Assembly (NCBI GenBank): GCA_025403435.1
Contig: CM046345.1
Location: forward strand, 4,648,258-4,712,257
Length of the DNA stretch: 64,000 bases
Origin: Artocarpus heterophyllus
Taxonomy: Eukaryota; Streptophyta; Magnoliopsida; Rosales; Moraceae
Reading direction: 5' to 3'
Positions 46,452 through 57,122 of this stretch are shown here, piece after piece. Position 1 is the stretch's first letter; the number at the start of each line of letters is the position of its first letter. A program made the translations under genes and the position numbers. The notes beneath the pieces are model-generated. The model had not been told where the DNA came from, did no database searches, and saw only the letters and a program-made list of their open reading frames with translations.

Positions 46452-48617
46452 TGTCACACCTCGAAGTACGGGAGGTGACGTGGCAAATTATTTAAATTAA
46501 TTAAAAGGAGAATTTAATTAAAATCAAGAGTTTTAGGGGCTAAATTAAGTAATAAAATGTGAAAGTCTCAAAACCACATTTTATAAAAGAAGTAGTAAAC
46601 ATTAAGCAAGTGAAAATCATCAAGCGAATAATAGAACAATAGAGAACCGCGAGTATGGGTCCCACTGACCCACAACTTGTGCACACACATAGCACTGACA
46701 ATATAATAATATAACTACAGTCCAAGCATAAAAAAAGTTAAAAACATTACATGTCTTGTTCAATTAGTACAATTAATTTACTAATCCTTCTACTAGTCCT
46801 GAGTTCTATCCGTTTAGTCCTCTCTGAACCTAAATGGGAATCCACCTAGAGGGGAGAAATTTAAAAAAAACAACAAAATATGAGCGAAAGGCTCAATAAG
46901 ACTATATTTTAATAAATCATTTAATTTAAAGAAAAATCTCACTATATAGGGAATTATTTAAAAGAAACCTTGAATAAATAAATTTAATAAAACCGTTCTT
47001 ACCCAAAACAGTTTGTTTAGTCCATCAGAAATATCATTTTTTTTTCCTAGGCAAACCATAAGGATATCATCACCGTAGTGGCCCAGCTGGGTTTCGGGAC
47101 CTGCCCCCAAGGTCGATCGCTACACGACCCGATCTCTGATATGGCATCATGCCCTTATATTCATTTCTAACATTATTCAAAACTCATTTACCAGATGTTT
47201 TCATTATCATTCATTATGAAGTTCATCTCAGTTCATGGTTTACAAAAATAAAACCAATAAATTCCATTTTCAATCAATCGTTGAAAACATTTTTATAGAA
47301 ACCCTTTTCAAAGCCTAATCATTTTGAAACTGGGTTACCAAAGAAAGGGTAGAAATCCTACCTCGATGCTCGTGCCGATGCCCCACACCGTAATCTCAGT
47401 CCGCTATACGTTAGCTCTGCGGAACCACGAACGATCCTAGATACACACTAAGTCGATCAATATCTAGTTTGAGACATTCTATGTTACTAAACCATTTCAT
47501 GATGTCCTAGTATGCCATTTGTATCTTTAAAATCATTTTACAATGTTGGAATTCAAATCGGGGTTCAAAATAGTAGAAACGGGTGAAAAATCATAAAATT
47601 TTCCATGCTCTGCCGGACTCCCTGCTTCGGCTGGCCGAACTGTACAGTTCAACCTGCTGGAAATCAGATCCGATTGGCCATGCATTTCCCAGGTTCAGCC
47701 TACCGAACGGGTGAGTCTGGCCTGCTGATCCTTTGAATCCGGCCTGCCGAACTGGAAAAACCCAGAAATTTCAGCCACGGATTTTGGTTCTCCCAAAATC
47801 TAAATCTTGATTTTAACCTATTTTTCTCAAATCTTAAGCATGAAAACATTCATAGATGATAGAAAAAACATACTAGAACACTTTTAAACTCATTTAAAAA
47901 AGATTTAAACACAAAAATCTCAAAAATCTGAAAATAGGAGAAAATGAGGAAACAATGAAAAATCTTGAATCTAATCTGTTTTTCTTCAATCCAAGCTTAG
48001 ATTCTAGTTGTTCTAAGTTCCTTAAACTCAAATCAAGGGTTTTCTAAGCTCAAACAAACTTAGATTTCAAAAATGCACGAAAATTGAAAATTTAGAAAAA
48101 GTTTAGAAATTTCAAAACTAACCTCAAATCGAAGCTTCAATCCGTGTTCTTAGTTGTCAAATCATGTTCCTGAGCTTCCTTCTTACTAACCCGAAGCTTG
48201 GATTCGAATTTTGATTCAAAAATTTGAGAGAGAAATGAGAGAGAAGAGAGAGACCAAGAGGAAGAGAGTGAGAGAGACTCACGAGTGAGAGAGAGAGAGA
48301 TCAGAGAGAGTGAGAGGAAGAGAGTGAGAGAGGGAATAAATAGAGAGAAACGCTATGTGGTTTTACTATGTGAAAATCATGTGCCACCCACGGTTTTATA
48401 AAACGGAATATTTTTAACATTTTACAAACAGTTGTGTTTTGAAACTCAAAACAACATTTTAAAATAATAAGGAATCGTTAGAATTTATTAAATTAACAAA
48501 ACAGCCTAAAATTTAAAATCTAATCAAATGATCAAATTAATGTTGAAACATTAATTATGACACACTAATTAATCATTTTACATTACAATAACATTAAATA
48601 AATTTCAGGGTGTTACA
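46452..48617 (-). mobile_element. Solo LTR F (2.17 kb) inside the LINE relic
   Basis: Ends TGTCACACC at 46452 and GGTGTTACA at 48617. A perfect GTGGT duplication lies at 46447-46451 and 48618-48622. Removing one copy restores the LINE RNase H frame. A GA-rich tract at about 48225-48340 (CT-rich leader on the minus strand) and the TGTAACACC-type ends link it to the same broad gypsy group as C and G. It has no internal coding region. Confidence 0.9.
47625..47753. repeat. Palindrome cluster in solo LTR F
   Basis: Copies of the TTCGGCCTGCCGAA-type word: CTTCGGCTGGCCGAAC (47625), GTTCAACCTGCTGGAA (47648), GGTTCAGCCTACCGAAC (about 47693) and ATCCGGCCTGCCGAAC (about 47737). More degenerate than in gypsy C. 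Confidence 0.7.
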
Positions 48618-48866
48618 GTGGTCGAGTCGGATGTGGCAAATATTGTTCGCGCAATACAAAGCCCTCCATCAATATCACCGGATTCAAGTATTGTTGGTGA
48701 TATTCAACATTATATTTCTATAGCTTCTTGTGGTTCCATTTGCTATATTTCCCGTTCTGGGAACTTTGTAAACTACATGTTTGCTTCCTATGTTTTCTCT
48801 ACCTCTTCAGATATGCACCGGTGGGATTCTTGCCCAAGATTCATTTGTAAAAGCCGATTTAGCTAA

Positions 48867-50269
48867 TATTAATTAAAAGAGCATGTTTTCTACTCAAAAA
48901 AAAAAAACCTCTTTCTATCCTCCTTTTTTAGTCCTTTTTTTTAGGAGTTTTCGTTTTTAGTTTGCACTTAGAAATCATAGCAAATGTCTTTGAATTTATT
49001 TTATGTATGTAAAGTTTTGAAATATGCATAATATTCAATAAAATATTATTGTTAAAATATTAAAAGTTTGAGTTAATATTAATTTATATTATTAGTTAAT
49101 TCAAATTCTCGATTTGTTACAGTATTCAAATATAAAATATAAAACATGCTAAAAGAAAAGCATCATATTAATAGTTTAATGCTAGTCTTACAAGTGTTAA
49201 GCCTAGTGGAATACACGTATATGTCATAAGGTATTCGACAAATGTGATTAAAGCTATGGTTGTGCTTCAAAACATTGTAGCACATAAGAGTTTTATTCCT
49301 AATAACTTTTTATTGTATTATGTAAAAGTTTTATATAATTTTAATAACTACAACCATAATTCTAATAATGGTTATTAAACACCCTATTAATTATATTGGA
49401 GGCCGTCCAAATAGCACTTCTTCTTTCGGTCTTGGTGAATTAGATGCGATGTGGGCGATGCATATGGTCTCATAATGAAAAGATCAGAGAAGGGAAAGTC
49501 ACGAGGTCATGCTACAAGGGAAGGCTCGCTTTTAATTTTTGACGAAATTATATATATATTCTTCATTCTTTTGTTAAAATTGTATTTTGCCCCATCTAAA
49601 AATTTAGATATTATTTATTTGTTAAATCTTATCATTTAAGTTACGCCTTCGTCTCCATTCATCATCATCATCATTAGTATTATTTTTTTTTAGCAAGTAT
49701 GCTAATTAATGTTAGGGATTTTTTTTGAGCTGATGCTAAGGATATTTAGTACTTTGTTCCTGAACAGGTAACTGAAGGAGCACACGAACTTGCTAAGATG
49801 ACTTCCTCCTGCACTACTGCTATTATTTCTTGTATAAATCAAACTAATTTGACAAGCGTCGATTCTCTAAAAGTGGCATTCCTCTAATATTTCGTACTAA
49901 AAAAAAGCTACTTGTTATTGGACCCTTTGAAAGGAGCTCGCAGGACACATGGGTGGCCCCATTCAAGACCTAATGCTAAGACCACGAAAGCATTTTCGTT
50001 AAAAACATGTTTGGATTATGTGTGCTAGTTAAAGAGTTAATTTAGTCAGCAGCCTTCATTTGATTTATTAGATTGTAACCACAACACAACATAAACATAA
50101 CCAATTATTGTCATGTGCAAGCTCTCCTTGTATTTAATCAAGGGCAACACACAATTATGAAAATATAACATTAAAAAACAACTCATGAGAGATTAGATCT
50201 CAATTTAGAATTTAGAATACATGTATATAGATATAGATATGCAGAATTGGATGGTGAAAAATAATATCA
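48867..50269. other. Intergenic, no supported gene
   Basis: AT-rich; small unassigned open frames at about 49451-49639. Nothing recognisable. Confidence 0.4.
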
Positions 50270-50481
50270 TTATGATGAATGTGAACCAGTGACGATGCGG
50301 ATGCCAACGGCCAATATGAAAATGGTGAAGATGATGAAGAAGATGATTGTGTAGACGAAAATGGCCTTGCCATTGATGGCGAAGAGTCGAATTCGACAGG
50401 GTGTGTTTTGTTGGGTAGCTGGAAGAGGAGGCCTGGGGACAACAATATGAACAACAACCAACCAATTAAAACTGGCCTTAA
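50270..50481 (-). pseudogene. DUF3339 pseudogene
   Basis: The minus strand reads PVLIGWLLFILLSPGLLFQL and PNKTHPVEF in one frame, then after a single-base frame change at about 50383-50393 FAINGKAIFVYTIIFFIIFT and IFILAVGIRIVTG in another. No ATG lies in frame upstream (the sequence reaches AATTAAGG). Both halves match the family, so it is a decayed paralogue of the gene at 43482-43691. Confidence 0.8.
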
Positions 50482-50539
50482 TTAGCTATATATCTATCTA
50501 TCTATTATGTTTTGTTTTGAAATTGGTATGTAATACTAT

Positions 50540-51177
50540 TGTTAAGGTGTGCTCAGCATCACCGTCGAAGAGTCCTACTCTAAGTGGTTGGCCAAACAGC
50601 TTGGCAAAGCTACGAGGAGCTAACGACTGATCCCGATGAGCTATGATCGCTTGTTCGAGGTGCTTTTCAGGGTCCTTAGGGCCTCACCTCAACTGGTCGC
50701 CTCCTCGGGTCAGGCACTAGCTCGGGTTGGATTTTTTCACTTGTAAGTAGGCTGCTACTCGCCTTCACTTATCAACAGATGGCGGACAACTCACCATCAA
50801 ATGGGAAACAATCCACCGACAGAGGGCACGACACTTGTCTTCTGTCTTCTGACATGCCTTGATGTGACACACGGATCGTGGGTAAAACCCACCTAACACC
50901 CGGCCCAAGTGGCAACCTATAAATAGGGTGCATTTATTGCATCCAGCATGCATACTTCTTCCCACTTAACCAGTTCCTGTTCTCTGCCAAGCAGCTTCTA
51001 CCTTAAGTGTCAGAGAGCCCTTGTCTATTGACTGACCCATCTTTTTCTTGCTTTCGAAGCGTCCCTCCTCTTGTTGCAGGTCCACCTAATTAGGCAGAGC
51101 CAAACAAGGAAGAGCTGTCCACCGTGTGCCGCCGCACGTGGTGTTGATCCACCGCCAGACTCCGATAAGCATCAACA
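50540..51177 (+). mobile_element. Solo LTR H (638 bp)
   Basis: TGTTAAGGTG at 50540 and GCATCAACA ending at 51177, with a perfect ACTAT duplication at 50535-50539 and 51178-51182. A TATA box CCTATAAATAGGG lies at about 50917-50929. GC-richer than its surroundings. No coding capacity. Confidence 0.87.
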
Positions 51178-51182
51178 ACTAT

Positions 51183-51865
51183 TGTGTAGATTTTGTAAGT
51201 GAACAATTTTAATCAACATGTACAGGATTTTTATATGGTTGTCTGCCAGAAAAAAAGGTTGATTCTTCTTGGGAACTATTTTAACTTGGAGGAAAAAAAT
51301 TGTGGCCTATTGAAATAGTACTTGAGCATCTTATTTCACTTTGTGATAGTTTCATGTTCAATAAAATTACCCCACTAGCAATTTTTTGATATTATAGAGT
51401 CTAGAGAGCCTGGATTCATGTGTATATGGCAGGAAAAAATTCTCACGCAATGGAGCTTTTTTGCTTTTGCTCTAAAATATTTTACAATTTTGACTTTTGG
51501 GAACGCCCTATTAATAAGGTCATTGACATTTAAATTATGTTGTGTTTTTACAAAAAAAAATAAAATTAATATAACAATGTTGTTCAAAAAAGCCTCTCAC
51601 GATATTATGTCTCATATTATATGTATTGTCTGATTTAATGGCCGCATGAAAAATAAATGACGCATATTTATTGTGATTTTGATTTTGTTTTAATACAAAA
51701 TGTTGATAGTTTCCTTCCCCTTGCGCAGCAAACAAAATAAATAAATAAATCAATAAATAAAAGATTTCAATTTCAACTCCTTGAAGGCTTTTTTTCTTTT
51801 TGAGAATAAACTCCTTGAAGGCTTGGATGGCTTTTAACTTGCCAAGTGTTTTTTTCCCCCTTTTT
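51183..51865. other. Intergenic, no gene seen
   Basis: AT-rich, with an (AATA) run at about 51735-51760. Open frames here are unsupported. Confidence 0.4.
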
Positions 51866-53941
51866 TGTAACACCCGAGATTTTTAGTGCATTAAAAATGC
51901 ATTAAATTAAAGATTATGTTAAGACAAAGTACAATTAAAGGAAAATACTGTATAATACGATGGAAAATTATACAGTGTTAGAGCAACGCAGTATAAGAAT
52001 TGAATTGTGTGGACCACAATTTTATTTTATACTTTTTATAAAAGAAAAGAAAAAAAAAAAAAGGAAAAAAATCAGAAATTTAGGCAAACTCGACTTTCTC
52101 TCTCTAGACTTTCTCTCTCTAGATTTTCTCTCTCTCTCCTCAAAATCTCGTTTGAGATTCCGGCGTTATTTTTCGACACCTCCCATACCAGTGGGAAGCT
52201 CTCGTTGAGCTGAGTCCAACGAGGTGTCGTGCCACCCAAATAGCCGCCGGAGGAGGGCCCACGCGCCGCCCAAAGTGGCGGCGAAACCCATTTTTTCCCG
52301 ACGTCGTTTCTCGGCCGTCCGACCACCAATCGACGTGATTTTGGTGTCTATGGACTCAGTGTGAGGAGAGGAACAAGATGGTACCAATTTTCCAGCTCAA
52401 TTTTGGCTGGAAAGGATTCGCCGGAGCTGCCCCGTCGCCGCCGTGGAGCCGTCGTCGGAGCCGCCGCATATGGTGGCGGTGTGGCACACCGCCGGTGCCA
52501 AAACGTTCAGAGGGCGACGGCGAGCAAGACCCCTTGGTCAATTGCTCCGTTCCGCCGCCCCTCGCCGGAGATCGTGGATGCCCGCCACCGTCGCCGTGGG
52601 TGTGTTTGGGTTGGCCAATTTAGGCCGTTTTGTGCCAAATTGAAGGCACAAACACCTTCAGAGGACCGAGAGGAAGAAATTCGGTACCTCAATTGCACGA
52701 AATGATGGCCGGAGGACAGAGAACGGCGTCTCCGTCGTGCACCGCCGTGGAGCTAGGTGGGGCCGCCGTTCCACGCGGTGTTGAGCTGCCCCACCGTAGG
52801 GGAAACACTCAGAGGGACACGGGGAAGAATTCCCCCACCTCAATTTCACGGTACCGTCGCCGGAGGACCGAGATCGGAGCCGCCGGTTTTGACCGTGAAA
52901 CCCGTCTTCGATTTGCTATGTTGGAGGCCAAATTGGGTGAAATTGACCCCACCAATCGACTCAGGAGGGTCGAATTAGGGGGGGTAGGCTCGAGCTCAGC
53001 CCTCAACGGAGCCAACCGCCGCCGGTCAACGGCGGTCAGCGGCGGTCAACGCCGGTCAACGGCCGGTCAAGGGCAAAATGGGATTTTGTGATCCGGACCT
53101 CCGATCGAAGATCCGAGACCGCCTCCCGACTCGTTTCGACGCTCTGAACGCAATGGTGACCTCCGTTCGAGCAAATTCCACTCCGATGAAAATCGTCCGG
53201 TACCGACTGCACGCGGATCGAGGCGATTCAAGCAGCAATATCGGAGTCCAGAAGGACAGTTACAAGAATGCAGGATCTCCAGGAAGCATTCCTAGCCATT
53301 TATGGTCGCTCGAGGAGCACTGCAGAGGATGCTTCACATACTGTAGATGCAGCGAGATACAACCAGATCTGCTTAGCTTGGAGTTCAAGACACAAAAGCC
53401 GACCAATGGAAGGAAAAGGAACGATAAAGGAATGGAATAGAGAACGCTAGAGTATAGTTCGGGTAACTTATGGGTGACCAATGGGACCCGTTAGAAGAGC
53501 TGGGTGCTGCGGAGGACAGATGCGAAGATTTGGGTATGGATACCATCACTGTTTGCTTCCGCTACGTAAAGAAAATGTTTTCTATTGTTTAATGTTGTGA
53601 TTTCGAAGTTTAAAGAAAACCAGAGTTTTAAGAATTGTGTTCAAAGTTTTAAGATACAGTTTATAAACTGTTTTATGTAATTATAAAGTGAAGTTTTAAA
53701 CTATGATTTAATAAGTGTTTCTTATTAAGTATTGAGAAACGATTTGAAATGATTTTAAGGTCAAGTGTTGAGCGATGTCTCCACTTGAATGCGACGGAGG
53801 TCGCGTCAGTTTTAAAGAACGTTTAAGGAAAGAAAAAAAAAAATTTGTTACAGTATTTTCTTACTAAGTAAGTAAGATTACTGTTTACGAAACGATGATT
53901 TATGAAAGTAAAGTGACTGCCCGAAAAGGCGGGTCGTCACA
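51866..53941 (+). repeat. 5' LTR of element G
   Basis: AT-rich U3, a TATA-like TTTTATACTTTTTATA near 52020-52040, a (TCTCTC) leader at 52097-52140, and a GC-rich block at 52170-53100. Compared with the 3' LTR I see one substitution (ACAG/ACGG near 52720), a 2-bp indel in the CT tract, a 1-bp A-run change and an 11-bp unit difference near 53030. Confidence 0.93.
53019..53068 (+). repeat. CGGTCAACGGC minisatellite in the LTR of G
   Basis: Tandem variants of GGTCAACGGCC/GGTCAGCGGC. The other LTR carries one more 11-bp unit (about 56184-56250), which shifts an overlapping open frame. Confidence 0.85.
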
Positions 53942-53943
53942 GG

Positions 53944-53955
53944 TGGTATCAGAGC
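53944..53955 (+). promoter_or_regulatory. Primer binding site of element G
   Basis: TGGTATCAGAGC, initiator-Met tRNA type, two bases after the 5' LTR. Confidence 0.9.
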
Positions 53956-55031
53956 AGTATTCTGCCATCCCATCTCGCGCTGTCATACGTCCGCTACACC
54001 ATAGCTCAAGTAAGTAAGTTAAGTTAAGAAGAAAGAAAAGTTAGAATTTACTGAATACGTATTTATGTTGGGCGTAGCCTTTGATATTGGCACACCTAGA
54101 TAAGCAACGAGAAGGCAAAAGTCAAAGGATGAATGTGATGTTATATGCTAGAATGTCCTCGCAACTCGACAGTAGTCGTTGTCTATTAGCGATATCAAGT
54201 CAACGATGACAAAACGTGGTCAATGATGGTCAACAGATGGCCGACAGCTCAAAATCATGAAGATGGGCTTGTGACACGTTATGATGTTTAGGCGCACAAT
54301 GAAGTCTCTGTAGGAGCAAATATTACTCTGATGGAGTTATTCTGTATTGGCTACACGTATAACGAGGAAAAGTGGATTAAGATAATGGAATAATGAAGGT
54401 CAAAAGTGATTTTTGGTGCTCTATGGAACGAGAGTGCCTGAGAACAGCCATATGTTAGATGACTAACGATGTTATTTGATAGAGCTTAAGCACTCCTTCG
54501 CTAAGCTGAGACATGCGAATGAGCTCGTAACTGCCCGGATGGAAAATACGATCAAGACAACGATGCCCAATCTAGCAGCGGAAACCTCACAGATTGGAGG
54601 ATGGAAGCTGGAAATTATACGTTATGAGGAAAATTACGGAAAATGTCATTCTAGAATGGATATAGAACCGAAAATTATGGATTTTGTGATTGGATGACCC
54701 TGATCTTTAGAAGGAAATGAAGAGATTAGAATGAAAATGAACCCTATTTCTAAGAATAGCATTCAATGATAGAATGCTAAACCCTTAGATGAATGGAAAC
54801 TGCGCTCAAATGTTGGAATATCAGAGTTGCGCAGCAGAAGTGTGGTGTACAATTTAAAGGAATATGTCAAGAACATGATGAAAATTGTTGAAGTTTCAAG
54901 ATGAAGGCTCAGTTTTAATGAAAAAGTAATGATCAAGGAAGTATGTCAAGAACGCAAAAGGATGACAAGGAAGATGAACTGCCTATGAAGGTGCTAATTT
55001 TCGAGGACGAAAATTGTTAAGGAGGGAAGAT
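53956..55031 (+). other. Internal domain of element G, noncoding
   Basis: About 1.08 kb with no gag-pol homology; the longest frame (54476-54697) is not recognised. It ends in TTTTCGAGGACGAAAATTG and the polypurine tract GGAGGGAAGAT (55021-55031). Confidence 0.8.
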
Positions 55032-57117
55032 TGTAACACCCGAGATTTTTAGTGCATTAAAAATGCATTAAATTAAAGATTATGTTAAGACAAAGTACAA
55101 TTAAAGGAAAATACTGTATAATACGATGGAAAATTATACAGTGTTAGAGCAACGCAGTATAAGAATTGAATTGTGTGGACCACAATTTTATTTTATACTT
55201 TTTATAAAAGAAAAGAAAAAAAAAAAAAAGGAAAAAAATCAGAAATTTAGGCAAACTCGACTTTCTCTCTCTACTTTCTCTCTCTAGATTTTCTCTCTCT
55301 CTCCTCAAAATCTCGTTTGAGATTCCGGCGTTATTTTTCGACACCTCCCATACCAGTGGGAAGCTCTCGTTGAGCTGAGTCCAACGAGGTGTCGTGCCAC
55401 CCAAATAGCCGCCGGAGGAGGGCCCACGCGCCGCCCAAAGTGGCGGCGAAACCCATTTTTTCCCGACGTCGTTTCTCGGCCGTCCGACCACCAATCGACG
55501 TGATTTTGGTGTCTATGGACTCAGTGTGAGGAGAGGAACAAGATGGTACCAATTTTCCAGCTCAATTTTGGCTGGAAAGGATTCGCCGGAGCTGCCCCGT
55601 CGCCGCCGTGGAGCCGTCGTCGGAGCCGCCGCATATGGTGGCGGTGTGGCACACCGCCGGTGCCAAAACGTTCAGAGGGCGACGGCGAGCAAGACCCCTT
55701 GGTCAATTGCTCCGTTCCGCCGCCCCTCGCCGGAGATCGTGGATGCCCGCCACCGTCGCCGTGGGTGTGTTTGGGTTGGCCAATTTAGGCCGTTTTGTGC
55801 CAAATTGAAGGCACAAACACCTTCAGAGGACCGAGAGGAAGAAATTCGGTACCTCAATTGCACGAAATGATGGCCGGAGGACGGAGAACGGCGTCTCCGT
55901 CGTGCACCGCCGTGGAGCTAGGTGGGGCCGCCGTTCCACGCGGTGTTGAGCTGCCCCACCGTAGGGGAAACACTCAGAGGGACACGGGGAAGAATTCCCC
56001 CACCTCAATTTCACGGTACCGTCGCCGGAGGACCGAGATCGGAGCCGCCGGTTTTGACCGTGAAACCCGTCTTCGATTTGCTATGTTGGAGGCCAAATTG
56101 GGTGAAATTGACCCCACCAATCGACTCAGGAGGGTCGAATTAGGGGGGGTAGGCTCGAGCTCAGCCCTCAACGGAGCCAACCGCCGCCGGTCAACGGCCG
56201 GTCAACGGCGGTCAGCGGCGGTCAACGCCGGTCAACGGCCGGTCAAGGGCAAAATGGGATTTTGTGATCCGGACCTCCGATCGAAGATCCGAGACCGCCT
56301 CCCGACTCGTTTCGACGCTCTGAACGCAATGGTGACCTCCGTTCGAGCAAATTCCACTCCGATGAAAATCGTCCGGTACCGACTGCACGCGGATCGAGGC
56401 GATTCAAGCAGCAATATCGGAGTCCAGAAGGACAGTTACAAGAATGCAGGATCTCCAGGAAGCATTCCTAGCCATTTATGGTCGCTCGAGGAGCACTGCA
56501 GAGGATGCTTCACATACTGTAGATGCAGCGAGATACAACCAGATCTGCTTAGCTTGGAGTTCAAGACACAAAAGCCGACCAATGGAAGGAAAAGGAACGA
56601 TAAAGGAATGGAATAGAGAACGCTAGAGTATAGTTCGGGTAACTTATGGGTGACCAATGGGACCCGTTAGAAGAGCTGGGTGCTGCGGAGGACAGATGCG
56701 AAGATTTGGGTATGGATACCATCACTGTTTGCTTCCGCTACGTAAAGAAAATGTTTTCTATTGTTTAATGTTGTGATTTCGAAGTTTAAAGAAAACCAGA
56801 GTTTTAAGAATTGTGTTCAAAGTTTTAAGATACAGTTTATAAACTGTTTTATGTAATTATAAAGTGAAGTTTTAAACTATGATTTAATAAGTGTTTCTTA
56901 TTAAGTATTGAGAAACGATTTGAAATGATTTTAAGGTCAAGTGTTGAGCGATGTCTCCACTTGAATGCGACGGAGGTCGCGTCAGTTTTAAAGAACGTTT
57001 AAGGAAAGAAAAAAAAAAATTTGTTACAGTATTTTCTTACTAAGTAAGTAAGATTACTGTTTACGAAACGATGATTTATGAAAGTAAAGTGACTGCCCGA
57101 AAAGGCGGGTCGTCACA
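55032..57117 (+). repeat. 3' LTR of element G
   Basis: Near-identical partner of 51866-53941. It contains a 273-codon open frame (55795-56616) that is split in the other LTR by the 11-bp minisatellite difference; the frame is Arg/Pro-rich and not recognised. Confidence 0.93.
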
Positions 57118-57122
57118 TTTTT

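Larger units (their letters stand above)
45539..48866 (+). pseudogene. LINE-type (non-LTR) retrotransposon relic: zf-RVT and RNase H, split by a solo LTR
   Basis: The first part (about 45539-45900) is the zinc-binding region after a plant LINE RT: MYSLKMGYWLGMN, WKKLWSCRVPNRVKVHIWWA, DALPIRAGLAHRRID, then VSHSLWSYPASKEIW after a stop at about 45809. Next come WQIWLNRNKMLLQDAK and KINVDVAV (about 45990-46150), then an RNase H-like segment ending FRDWVV at 46451. It resumes after the solo LTR at 48623 as ESDVANIVRAIQSPPSISPD and CYISRSGNF up to 48866. Stops and a probable MITE (about 46180-46320) also interrupt it. The RT core upstream is missing. Confidence 0.8.
51866..57117 (+). mobile_element. 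Young non-autonomous LTR retrotransposon G (LARD-like)
   Basis: LTRs 51866-53941 (2076 bp) and 55032-57117 (2086 bp) start TGTAACACCCGAG, end GGGTCGTCACA and are nearly identical. The internal region is only about 1.09 kb (53942-55031). It carries a primer binding site, a polypurine tract and the FEDENC-like tail phrase typical of gypsy elements, but no gag, protease, RT or integrase. Flanks are T runs (51861-51865 and 57118-57122), compatible with a TTTTT duplication. It would need proteins from a related autonomous element. Confidence 0.93.

Noticed and set aside
52361..53440. Several 60-150-codon frames on both strands in the LTR of G
   Set aside because: GC-rich DNA has few stop codons; the frames have no known domain and sit in an LTR. 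The longest is kept only as a finding.
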